From Vigna angularis (taxonomy: Eukaryota; Streptophyta; Magnoliopsida; Fabales; Fabaceae), in the NCBI RefSeq assembly GCF_016808095.1, contig NC_068977.1, forward strand, positions 7,128,479-7,192,478: 64,000 nucleotides of DNA. The letters are read 5' to 3'. A program made the translations under genes and the position numbers. Below, piece by piece: positions 1 through 9,967 of the stretch. The notes beneath the pieces were generated by a model. The model saw only the letters and a program-made list of their open reading frames with translations. It searched no databases and was not told where the DNA came from. How positions within the stretch are numbered: the stretch's first letter is position 1; each line of letters opens with the position of its first letter.

Positions 1-640
1 TAACTAGTTGTGTAATAAATTATGTTTCTATTAAATCTTAAAACTTGTTAGCAGCAACATGATGCATAAATAAGATAAAATAAGATAGATACGAAGTCTA
101 ATTCCTAATAAAAAAGAAATAGAAAGATCATTAAATAACATGTGAGTATGATGTCTACCTGATTTAATAGATTTTATTATTCCTTAAGATTTTAATATAT
201 ATTTAACTAATTAAAATACATAATGAGAATACCTTGAATTAACTATTGGTTCTTATTTCTTAACCATTTTCTTTTTTACCTTGCCGAAACTTCATCAATA
301 TCATTTAAAAAGTGTTAGGTTTTAAAATTAGGAAAACCAAAAGCTAACAAAAATAATAATAATCTTTAGTGTAAGATCGTTTTCTTTTTTAAAAGGACTA
401 AATCTAAACTTTAAATATCTCAAATTTAAAAGGTTTTAAATTTGTACAGAATTATAAGAGTTAAGCCTTTAAAAATATAATTAAATTTTTATTTTAATTC
501 TTTTTTACATAAATGTAAAGAAACTATATTAATCCCTTTCCAGCCATTTCCATAGAATTGTTTCCGATGACAGCTTTTATTCTTTGTTTTCTGATATTTT
601 AGAAAGGAAAAAAAAAAACTTGACCCCTTCACACTACTTC
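1..640. other. AT-rich intergenic DNA downstream of the receptor kinase
   Basis: No coding signal is seen. The segment is strongly AT-rich with short homopolymer runs. Because the receptor kinase is on the minus strand, the part nearest 640 should hold its 3' UTR and polyadenylation signals, but no boundary can be set by eye. Confidence 0.5.
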
Positions 641-3055
641 TCAGTTAACAATAACAACATGAGCCACGTCTTCACGTTGCTCTGCACTTTCTTGTAGCTG
701 CAGAGTAAACTCCAACATCCCAGCCACATCCTCCATGGAGGGCCTCAGCGACCCATCTTCCACCAAACAACTCATCCCAATCTCACAAAACTTCTTCAAG
801 CATTCTACTGCAATCTCCTTCTTCAACGTCGGTTCAACAATCTCTGCTATCATTCCACTTTCGTAACAATGTTTCACCCACTTAGAGAGCGACACCTGTT
901 GCTTCTCCGCACTGTGAATCAAAGGGGGACGACCACACAGTATCTCAAAAAGCACAACTCCGAAAGAGTACACGTCAGACTTCTCCGTCAAACGATATCG
1001 TTTATAATACTCAGGATCCAAATATCCGAAGCTTCCCCTCACGTCGGTGCTGACGTGAGCCTTCGAAGTTCCAATGGGCCCAAGCCTGGAAAGTCCAAAG
1101 TCCGAAACCTTGGCCACCCACTTATCATCCAACAGGATGTTCGTGCTTTTCACGTCCCGGTGAATGATCGTGTGCTTCGCGCCTGTGTGAAGATAATCAA
1201 GTCCACGCGCCGCGCCGATGCAGATCTGCAACCGCTGCTTCCACGAGATGGCTGGGTTGTCCGTGTTGTATAGATGGTCACGGAGGTTGCCACGTGTCAT
1301 GAAATCGTAGACCAAGATCATTTCCTTATTATCGTTGCAGTAGCCGATGAGGGTCACAAGATTGAGGTGGCGAAGTTGTGAGAGCATCTTAATTTCGTTC
1401 AGGAACTCGCGAACCCCTTGCTGCGAATCAGGTTTAAGGCGCTTGATGGCTACGGGAACGGAGCCCTCGTCGATATAGCCCTTGTACACTTGGCCGAATC
1501 CCCCGGTGCCGACGATCAAGACTTCGTCGAAGTTTTGGGTGGCCGCTCTCATCTCGGCGATGGAGAAGCGGCGGCAGAGATCTGTCGGCAGGAAGATGGT
1601 GGTTGACTTGGATTCGCAATCCCTGCTCTTAGTATAAGTGTTTCTCTTGTATCGTAAAAACACTACAAGGAAAACGATTATAAAGAGAATGACGCCAGAC
1701 AGCACCCCTGCTATGGCGCCAATAATCGTCGTTGCGCTTCCACTGCTGGTCTTTCCGTTTTGATCGGGAATGTTGTTCTGCGGAGTCTGAACGGGGTCCG
1801 GGTTGGGTCCAGCTAGGTTGTTTGAGCCAGCTTCACTGATTTTGAAGATCTCTAGACCGTTCAGGAAGGTATCTGGGTATCTCGAATCAACATTGCTTTC
1901 GCGAGGGTGCATTTGAAGCGAAAGATTAAACTTTTTCTGAGTACCATTTTTGGGAATTAAAACGCCGTAGTTTCTATGCACAGCTAGACCTTTTTGTTTC
2001 TGACTCCAAACCATTACATCTGCACTTGCTTCAGCCAACTGGCTCGCTATGTAAATATAGAACTGCCTTTCATGGATGTCATTAATATTGGGATCAAGCT
2101 CGCAAAAGTGGAGCCTGAGAACGTAAGTGAAGCCATAATCAACGGGGAACTCCCAAGTGAGGTTGCTCATTCTGTTCAGAGTGGCGTTTCTGCCCATGCT
2201 ACGCGCTGTTCTGAACAGTTCCTTTGGTGCCAAGTAATCGGGATTCACGGTTATGTTCATTTTCCCATCCATGTCAGCTGGTAGATCATCATTCTTTGGA
2301 TTGCTTTTGATAAAGTAACGTTCTTCGGCGGCCCAATCCCTGAACAAACCGCTGTCGTTATATGGCGAGATTTCTTGTCCTCCGGCTTTGATTCTATACT
2401 CAGTCTGAAGAGCAGAGCTGGTTCCAACGCTGTACAGCGTGCTACTTTCGATGAACGTGAAGCCTGTGTCATTTGCTGGTGTGTAATATAAATCGGTTGG
2501 CATGGAAAGTACCTCGATTCCATTGATGAAAGCGTAAGAGTTTGGATGGGAGGAAGTGAAGGTGAGGATAAGCCTCTCACCGTCGTTGACGTTGACCACG
2601 TATTCCTTGAAGATAGTGTCCGTGGCTTGAGCGTCGGCGTTAAGAGAGGCGTTGAAATCGTTAAGGAGAGTAAATCGGTTGGATTGAACGGAGAAGGATG
2701 CGTGGGTGCGGGGAAATGAAGGGTAGTCTGTAGGGTAGAAGAAGAGGCGAAGGAATTTGGTACCTGGGGAGACAGGGAAGGAGTAATTGAATTGGGAACG
2801 GGACAATCGTGCAGTGGAGAAGGGGACTTGATTGGTTGAAGGAGATTGTGTTGAGGCCTTGTCTGAAACGGTGGAGTCTTGGGAAGATAAGTACTTTGTG
2901 TCGATGTCGCCGGTCCAGGTTCTTTGACCGTCGGAGGAGTTTCCGGTGGTGCCGCAATTGATGGTGAAAACTTCCTCTGAGGTGTAGGCTTGGAGGCGTG
3001 TGGAGAAGTGTAGTAGGAGGAGGAAGAAGAGTTTTAAGAAGGTGGTGTTAGCCAT
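641..3055 (-). CDS. CrRLK1L (FERONIA-type) malectin-like receptor serine/threonine kinase
   Basis: A single-exon 804-residue plasma-membrane receptor kinase. Seen in the sequence: a hydrophobic signal peptide (about residues 1-23), an extracellular malectin-like region (about 28-405) with several N-glycosylation sequons, one membrane span (about 443-467) followed by a basic stop-transfer stretch, and a kinase domain from about 498. The glycine loop GTGGFGQV is at 516-523, the catalytic lysine in VAIK near 538, HRDVKSTN at 632-639 (an RD kinase), DFG at 652-654, and the activation-loop segment GSFGYLDPEYY near 674-684. Family knowledge: CrRLK1L proteins sense cell-wall state and RALF peptides and are usually intronless and about 800-900 residues, which fits. 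The ATG at 3055 directly precedes the signal peptide, which supports this start. The ligand and exact paralogue are unknown. Upstream DNA (about 3150-3205) recurs near 39016 without the gene. It is the only intact receptor gene in the window. Confidence 0.93.
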   Translation of the reverse strand: MANTTFLKLFFLLLLHFSTRLQAYTSEEVFTINCGTTGNSSDGQRTWTGDIDTKYLSSQDSTVSDKASTQSPSTNQVPFSTARLSRSQFNYSFPVSPGTKFLRLFFYPTDYPSFPRTHASFSVQSNRFTLLNDFNASLNADAQATDTIFKEYVVNVNDGERLILTFTSSHPNSYAFINGIEVLSMPTDLYYTPANDTGFTFIESSTLYSVGTSSALQTEYRIKAGGQEISPYNDSGLFRDWAAEERYFIKSNPKNDDLPADMDGKMNITVNPDYLAPKELFRTARSMGRNATLNRMSNLTWEFPVDYGFTYVLRLHFCELDPNINDIHERQFYIYIASQLAEASADVMVWSQKQKGLAVHRNYGVLIPKNGTQKKFNLSLQMHPRESNVDSRYPDTFLNGLEIFKISEAGSNNLAGPNPDPVQTPQNNIPDQNGKTSSGSATTIIGAIAGVLSGVILFIIVFLVVFLRYKRNTYTKSRDCESKSTTIFLPTDLCRRFSIAEMRAATQNFDEVLIVGTGGFGQVYKGYIDEGSVPVAIKRLKPDSQQGVREFLNEIKMLSQLRHLNLVTLIGYCNDNKEMILVYDFMTRGNLRDHLYNTDNPAISWKQRLQICIGAARGLDYLHTGAKHTIIHRDVKSTNILLDDKWVAKVSDFGLSRLGPIGTSKAHVSTDVRGSFGYLDPEYYKRYRLTEKSDVYSFGVVLFEILCGRPPLIHSAEKQQVSLSKWVKHCYESGMIAEIVEPTLKKEIAVECLKKFCEIGMSCLVEDGSLRPSMEDVAGMLEFTLQLQESAEQREDVAHVVIVN

Positions 3056-3210
3056 TGTAGGGTTAGAATAGAAGTGAGTGAAGTGTTAAAGACTTATCAT
3101 CACTGTTTGGTTGGAATTGCTGCGAAGCCTGGAGTAAGGAACATGCACTGTCTTTGTTAGCGAAATATCACTACGAGTCTATGCAGTTGACGGGTTCTTC
3201 TTGGAAAATG
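3056..3210 (-). promoter_or_regulatory. 5' flank / promoter-proximal region of the receptor kinase
   Basis: This immediate upstream DNA should hold the 5' UTR and core promoter. Its distal part, about 3152-3203, is almost identical to 39017-39065, where no receptor gene follows. The role is inferred from position; no TATA box or start site was confirmed. Confidence 0.45.
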
Positions 3211-4783
3211 ATAAGTTTATAACATTTTTGTTAGTACGTAGGTGAATAGAAGGAATGATGTATCCAGTATCAAGTGTTCCGAGAAGAACGAAGACTTATC
3301 TTATGTGAAAGTTTTTGTAATTTAATAAATTGATATATAGAATGTGATGTATTGGATGTGTTAAAATTCATTTTGGATCAATAATTATGAAAATTTTTAA
3401 GCAAGTTTTTTTTTTACGGTTGTGTATTTTTTTTTACGGTTATGTTTTCATTAAATGTATAATCAATTACCACAATTGGATAATTGATTATCATTCATTA
3501 ATGAGAGTTGAGAACAAATTTTTGGAGGTAAAATATCTATAAATTAGATTAAGACTCTCATTCTAAAATACATATACGAAATAAGTGTATTTTGAAATTC
3601 TTATATGTAGTGTGCGGTGATAAGTGTTTTAGGGGTTTGTATAACCTTTTTGTTGTTAGTTTGAGAACTTGGTGTATTGGCATAGAGAAAAAACTTTCAC
3701 TAGGAGTGTGATTGAGTGTTGTTAGTAGAGTTGAAAGTCTGTCATCCTTTGTGAATATTCAAAAGATGTGTTTATCTTTGTGAAGATTCAAAGGAAGTAG
3801 TCATCCTTAGCCTTAGTGAAGCATTCGGAGGAGTTTTTCATCCCTTGTGGGTTGAAGAAAAAGTGAGTTTCATCTCTTGGGATAACAAGAGAGGTGTTCT
3901 AACCTTCAACTTGTTTACTTTTTTTGTGATTGTAATAATTTGTTAGTTTGTGTTAGTGAAATGTTAATTCTTGATTGAGATTAACAAACGGGATGTATGA
4001 TATCTGTAATATCAACTAGAATAAAAATTACCTGTGAAATTTTATTTTTTTCTTGTTTTTTTAATTTGTTTAAATTATTTTAAGAAATTTATATTTACAT
4101 GAGAAAATTATTTTAAAGAATTTATATTTACGTGAGAAAATTATCAAAAAGAATGATTTATATTCATAACTTTTTTTTATAACCAGCGCTCTAACACACA
4201 TATGCCTTCTTCTCCTTTCCCCCACTAAATATTATCCTCCATTGAATTTAAATGAGTGTGAATTCCTTCAAAGATTTTAGTTAATGTTTATTTACTTTCA
4301 AGTCTGGTGCTTTTTTTTATGTATATTAAATATTTATTGTTTTATTTATATTTATATTTCCTTTAAACATTTAGTTAAATTAATTTTTATCTTCATTTAA
4401 CTTATTTAATAAATATTTGTTAATACTAAATGATAGATATTGTCTATTAGATGATCAAGCTTCTAGATAATAATAACTCATAATTTAAGTTTTGAATTTT
4501 AACATCATGTTATAAAAGATTATGTGTCTTAAATCTTAATATAATCAAACCATTTTGAAAACCTCTTCCCAGATTAAAATACTATACTTGTAATTTATTA
4601 TAAAAATGGGAATAATATATTTAAAATTTTCGAATAGGAGAATCTCTCAAACACTACTATAAAAACACATATATGCTCTTGATTCTTTTAAATTTTTATG
4701 AGATTAATAATTTTTAAGAAATGGTCGTCAACTTTTCTTCTCAAAAATTTCTACTAATTTTACTATGCCCAATACTTACTGTT

Positions 4784-4994
4784 TGTTACTATAGACTCAC
4801 AGGCTACCGATCGGTCTCGACCAACTTCTCATCCGATCGATCTTGACCAGCTTCTCATCCGTTCGGAGTGTCTTTTGCAGGTACCTCCCCCTCCGGTCCA
4901 AAGCGACAACTGAGCGGTCTAAACTGGAAGCAGACAAACAAAACGCACCAGTCGAAGGTTAGTGTCTCGGTCTCACAAAATCCCTACCAAAACA
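4784..4994 (+). repeat. 5' LTR (internally deleted)
   Basis: This 211-bp LTR matches both ends of the 442-bp 3' LTR at 6662-7103 but lacks its middle, corresponding to about 6719-6977. The missing part contains the TATAAATA-like promoter near 6840, so this copy probably cannot drive normal transcription. Confidence 0.88.
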
Positions 4995-5038
4995 TTTTGG
5001 CGCCCACCGTGGGGCCGAGAGCAAGCTGAAGAAACCCA

Positions 5039-5137
5039 ATGGTGACCACAAGAAACATGGAAAAGCAGCAAAGGCTGAGCTATAGCCGCAGTCCAAGTCA
5101 TCATCATGAACAATCGCTCCGTGGAGTTATCAACTGA
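5039..5137 (+). pseudogene. Truncated gag start of a gypsy-type element
   Basis: A 32-codon open frame begins MVTTRNMEKQQ soon after the primer-binding site. The gag-like frame at 15602 (minus strand) begins MVTIRNMEEEQ, in the same position relative to its LTR. The frame then stops at TGA, so no capsid domain is made. It is probably kept as leftover or as part of a packaging leader; the latter is inference. Confidence 0.65.
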
Positions 5138-5305
5138 AGAGAAGCATCCAGAATTCTACTACTGTCATGTTTAAATTCAATTTCATTTGATTCATGCTTT
5201 TGTTATTAACTTACGCTCTTATTATAGAATAAATAAAGTCCAATTTAGGCCCAACCAATCGCTCCCAAAGTTGCTAAACAAAATCATATTCAACGAAAAA
5301 GTCTC

Positions 5306-6425
5306 TCAAAGAGCTAGAAGATTAAGACCGAGCGGTAAATTCCGCTCGGCCAAGAGGTAAATCCCTCTTGTCAAAGTTGAAGATTGAAGACCGAGCGGTA
5401 AAACCCACTCGTGCAAGAGGTAAATCCCTCTATAAAGATTAAAGACCAATGGGTAAATCCCTCTATAAAGATTTGAAGACCGAGCGGTAAATCTCACTCA
5501 GCGAAGAGGTAAATTCCTCTATAAAGATTTGAAGACCGAACGGTAAAACCCGCTCGGCCAAGAGGTAAATCCCTCTTGTCAAAGTTGAAGATTTGAAGAC
5601 CGAGCGGTAAATCCCACTCGGCGAAGAGGTAAATTCCTCTATAAAGATTTGAAGACCGAGCGGTAAAACCCGCTCGGCCAAGAGGTAAATCCCTTTTGTC
5701 AAAGTTGAAGATTGAAGACCGAGCGGTAAAACCCACTAGTCCAAGAGGTAAATCCCTCTATAAAGATTAAAGACCAAGAGGTAAATCCCTCTATAAAGAT
5801 TTGAAGACCGAGCGGTAAAACCAACTCGTCCAAGAGGTAAATCCCTCTATAAAGATTAAAGACCAAGAGGTAAATCTCTCCATAAAAATTAAAGACCAAG
5901 AGGTAAATCCCTCTGTAAAGATTTGAAGACCGAGCGGTAAACCCACTCGTCCAAGAAGTAAATCCCTCTATAAAGATTTGAAGACCGAGCGGTAAATCCC
6001 ACTTGGCGAAGGGGTAAATTTCTCTATAGAGATTTGAAGACCGAGCGGTAAATCCCACTCGGCGAAGAGGTAAATTCTTCTATAAAGATTGAAGACCGAA
6101 CGATCTTATTTGATTGGTTGAGCGGTCTTATAACAATCTATTCTAACATTAATGCATTGGTTTGTTTGGCTACTCTCTTTCTCACCATATCAAATTTCGA
6201 GTTGTTATATTTCTTCAGTACAGGTAACAGGATCCTGCAAATCACAACTGAGAGGTAAATCCCTCTCGTCAAAGTTGAAAACAAAGACTGAGCGGTAAAT
6301 CCCACTCGGCCGAGAGGTAAAACCCTCGTCAAGGTCGAAGCCAAAGACCGAGCGGTAAATCCCACTCGGCCAAGAGGTAAAACCCTCTCGTCAAAGTTGA
6401 AGCCAAAGACCGAGAAGAAAATCCA
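5306..6425 (+). repeat. Tandem array of short hairpin-forming units inside the gypsy-like element
   Basis: Roughly twenty degenerate units alternate two motifs: CCGAGCGG plus spacer plus CCGCTCGG (or a weaker CTCGG variant), and AGAGG plus TAAATC plus CCTCT. Both are inverted repeats with about 6-nt loops. A perfect example is at 5656-5677, with 8-bp arms around TAAAAC. Units are joined by ATAAAGATTTGAAGA-like linkers. The array breaks near 6110 and resumes in variant form at 6250-6425. The open frames on both strands here are repeat artefacts, not genes. Confidence 0.85.
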
Positions 6426-6661
6426 TCTCAACCGAACGGTTCTCACTCTCATCAATCAGGAAGCTCTAATAACAAGGACTGTTTCAAGCATGCGGCCAGA
6501 TTCAATACATGGAACTGTTCGGCACAAATAGGATATAACGACTTGAAGCACACAGAGAGCAAACTCCTTAATACAACGAGAACAACCTTCCTCAAACTCA
6601 TAAGTCCTATAGTTAATCGTTCGGCTAAAGCCGAACGATTAACTCAAACTTGGGGGGCTTA

Positions 6662-7103
6662 TGTTACTATGGGCTCAAAGGGTAACGATCGGTCTCGACC
6701 AGCTTCTCATCCGTTCGGTCTCGACAACTATTGAGCAGAGTTAATGCACAATGAATGTGATAACGGCTACCGTTAAACAATTAAGGTTTGCATTAATGAC
6801 CATTAAGAGGTAAATTAATTTGTCAGATTCTTTTAAACTCTATAAATAAGGGTTTAGGTTTGAGGTAAAGACACATTCAACTCATACTACAAAACGCCCT
6901 ATTTACGTCCTATTAGGACTTCAATATTTAACTGTAACAAACAGTTCATAAAATAACTCCTAACTTGAGCATCAGAGTGTCTTTTGCATGTACTTTCCCG
7001 TCCGGTCCAAAGCGACAACTGAGCGGTCTAAACTGGAACCAGACAAGCGGAACACACCAGTCAAAGGTTAGTGTTTCGGTCTCACAAAATCCTTACCGAA
7101 ACA
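6662..7103 (+). repeat. 3' LTR of the gypsy-like element
   Basis: This 442-bp LTR begins TGTTACTATGGGC and ends in ACA, followed by the target duplication CTGTT. It contains a TATAAATA-type promoter near 6840. Relatives start at 43870 (solo LTR) and 52684 (fragment). Just upstream, 6615-6640 forms an 11-bp perfect stem around a TAAA loop. Confidence 0.88.
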
Positions 7104-7426
7104 CTGTTTATATTTATTCACTAGAATTTGCAGATTAAAAATAAGCTAGACGTTGCAGGTTTTTATTTTGAGTTGTGATCGTGATTTTGATATATTTAAA
7201 TTCGTTTGTGACTACAATGCCTTTTTTTTTTTATTGTGATGGTGATTTTTAAATATTTAAATTCGTTTGCAAGTATAATGTATTTTCGTTAAAATTCAAG
7301 TCCAAATGTTAGGTTTTTATATAGTTTCTTTAGTTGTCTTTTCAAAGTTATATATCCAATGTGGTGGAAAAATTGAACCGAAGACTCTTTCAAAATTTTT
7401 TGCTTTTAATACTTTGTTTGAAAGGC

Positions 7427-7430
<4 letters not shown>

Positions 7431-7515
<85 letters not shown>
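7431..7515. repeat. (AT)n microsatellite
   Basis: About 42 uninterrupted AT units. The equivalent place in duplicate A2 (near 50185) has only a short T-rich stretch, so the array expanded after, or was lost in the other copy after, the duplication. The poly-Tyr/Ile open frames across it are artefacts. Confidence 0.98.
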
Positions 7516-7517
<2 letters not shown>

Positions 7518-8300
7518 GAAGTATCTAACCCGAAAATTTCACTGCCATACAACAAAATTCAAAAATAAATTTGAGAACATGATTGTAGTGAGTTTTGATG
7601 ACTCAACCTACTTTAAATAGCTTAACCTATACATATGATTTTGAAGTAGAAACAACTTTAATTGAAAGCCTGCATACATAATTGTTTGTTGATGAAATTT
7701 TTAGAATGTTTTGATGACTATAAAAATACTTTTAACTCAAAAATTTTTAAATTAACTTTTCTTTTCAGTATTTTGATGGAACTATGTCCAATTTGATTGT
7801 ATTGGGAAAATTGTTTTTGAGTGAACCAGCAATGAAAGATAATAAATTATTTAGTCTATGAAGTTTTGCAATTCTTCAACAACATCTCCTGCTGCATAAA
7901 AATGCAGACACCAATTTTGTCGAATTGTAATGTAGATGAGTCTACTTTGAAGGATCATAACTTTGGTAAAGGAACTCCAATTTTTGTGATCCAAGCATGT
8001 GTTCGAGACCTTAGGAAATAGCTTCTTGGACAAATCTCATAAATGATCCATTGTGATTTAATTCCAGTTTTAATTTATTGCTAAATTTTAGAATTCACAC
8101 GACATTGAAAGTGTTTATTCTTATGTTTTAAAATCTGCAAGTTGAAGTTTGATATAAAAGTATAAGTTTTCTATCAACTGTAAAAAGTTTAAATAAGTAC
8201 TAATCCCACTTTGACTAAACATGGACGAAGTCAATATTATATAAAAGTAAATATTCAAAAACTTTTTGTTTTAAGATTTTAGTTTAAAATTGATATTGAC

Positions 8301-9967
8301 GAGATAAAAAGTTTACACTTTTATACCTCGACTGTGAACCGAGACAAAATGATGTAGGATTTGAACTCGGTTCAAAGGGAACCGAGGCAGTATGGTTGTG
8401 GTTTCCCCATCAAGAGGTAGTATGGTCGTGGTTTCCCCATCGTGACACTTTTATGCCATATTTGCACCTTCGTTGAGTTTGAATTATCTTCCTCTCCACA
8501 CGTCGCCAACACGACCATGCGCCACCATGATCTACCATTGCAGGTTCGTCTTTCTCGCATCGGACCAACCAAAACACCACCGTAGACCACCTTCGTCCTT
8601 CGCGAGAATCGCCCTGCCACCCAATTTGCGAACCACCTTCTTCTTCGTCCATCATCAGAAATTTCCAGACCTGCAAAAACACCTAGCCAAGAACCCAGTT
8701 TATCATCCTCCTCATGCAATGCCTCCATCAATCATCCAAGCACCTGCAGTAAAAGCCAAAAATACTCACACCAAAAATCTCATCCTAGAAACCACCATGA
8801 ACCCTAATCATAGAGCTTTCCTCGCCATTGTGAACACTACAAAAACCAACTTCTTCTCCAACGCACCACCCAAAACCTCCATCCAAAGAAACCTACAAAC
8901 CAGAATCACAAAATCAATTCGAAAATTCCCAATTCACATAGCCAAATCGTGATGCTTTACCATCACCATCGTGAGCCAAATCGTGAGTTCCTTCATCTCC
9001 AATAACCTCCTCGTACTTCGTCCATGAAACCTGCAGAAAAATCCCCAAATTAGACCATGGAAACCCTAATCGCGAATTCGCACCTACATAAAAAACCCCA
9101 ATTCGTGTCGTCGCAAGGAAGACCAAACCCGATGCAATAGGGTTTTTATTTTTGGAAGGACTTCGCCGGAGACAATGGTTAATCAGATAATGTCTCACAT
9201 TATTATGATTACTTTATTATTATTATATAACAATATTGGAAAATTAAGAATATCGAAACATTTCACATTATGCAAAAGTAGCGTATAACGTCACGCGTTT
9301 AATGTCAAACCACTGAATAGCCAACGTTAAAAATGACCGATGATATTTTTGTAAATAAATGTAATTGTAGAACGTCGAAGCCCCAATCAATTTGATGTTC
9401 TATGATGGTAATTATTTAAATCAGTGCGTCATTCTCTTTCTTCTTTCTTTTAAACCACCAATAGTACGTTGAATCTTGTACGAGTTCGACGTAATATTTG
9501 TCAGTCAAAAGCCAAAGAGTCACTCTTTTTTTTTTCTTTTTTCTTTTAAACAACAAATAATATGTTGAATTCTGTAAGGGCTTCGACATATTATTTTTCA
9601 GCCAGAAGCCAAAATGTAACCCCTTTTTAATTCTTTTTTTTCTTTTTTCTTTTAAACCACATATAATGTGTCAAATTTTGTAGGAGCTTCGACGTATTAT
9701 TTGTCAGCCAAAAGTTTTCCCTTTTTAATTTGAGCAGGAGATTGAACATTCATTCATTTTATCTTAGCGAGCGAGACCCTATTCTCTTCTCAAACTTTTC
9801 TCGAACGAAGTTTGACGACCATCACATGTAATCTTTCTTTCATTTGATACAAATGCATGTTAATTAACTAATTCATGTATAATTTTTGTTTGTTTTGACA
9901 GATTATTTTCGTGTTCTTGTCCTTCATAGGCGCATTCTGCTTTCTCTTTCACTGGTGGAAACACTTT
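8301..9967. other. CACTA-derived DNA interrupting duplication A
   Basis: Similarity to copy A2 stops at about 8300. What follows has CGGTT/AACCG subterminal-style motifs (8325-8395) like those in the CACTA elements at 9968 and 40656, then a C-rich stretch with long but unrecognisable open frames. A region at about 9290-9720 has repeated ACGTCGA-like motifs. No clean terminus was found on the left. I read it as a truncated DNA-transposon segment and recognise no gene in it. Confidence 0.45.

Larger units (their letters stand above)
4784..7103 (+). mobile_element. Non-autonomous Ty3/gypsy-like LTR retrotransposon with hairpin-repeat interior
   Basis: The ends are TG...CA, flanked by a perfect 5-bp target duplication CTGTT (4779-4783 and 7104-7108). 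Copy A2 keeps an uninterrupted site near 49860. A primer-binding-like stretch TGGCGCCCACCGTGG starts at 4998. A purine-rich tract with a run of six G lies just before the 3' LTR at 6662. The interior has only a 32-codon gag start and a long tandem array; no protease, polymerase or integrase is present, so it must have depended on a partner element. The short gag start resembles the gypsy gag start at 15602 on the other strand. Confidence 0.9.
3150..8300. repeat. Segmental duplication A, copy 1
   Basis: The non-transposon parts of this block reappear in the same orientation at 39016-40290 and 49690-50985. Matching landmarks are the receptor upstream segment (3152-3203 with 39017-39065), the stretch beginning CACACATATGCC (4196 with 39870), and the stretch beginning CGAATAGGAGAATC (4632 with 49698) through to about 8300 with 50980. 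Copy 1 alone contains the gypsy-like element at 4784-7103 and the long AT microsatellite at 7431-7515. Percent identity was not computed. Confidence 0.85.

Noticed and set aside
5306..6425. Regularly spaced repeats resembling a CRISPR array, and open frames rich in LYRGIYL-type text.
   Set aside because: Units are degenerate, spacers repeat and the array lies inside an LTR element with target duplication in a plant genome; the frames are by-products of the repeat.
7306..7620. Open frames with long Tyr-Ile runs.
   Set aside because: They are translations of the AT microsatellite.
8473..8952. A 159-codon plus-strand frame.
   Set aside because: No domain, frames open on both strands, and it lies in transposon-derived C-rich DNA.
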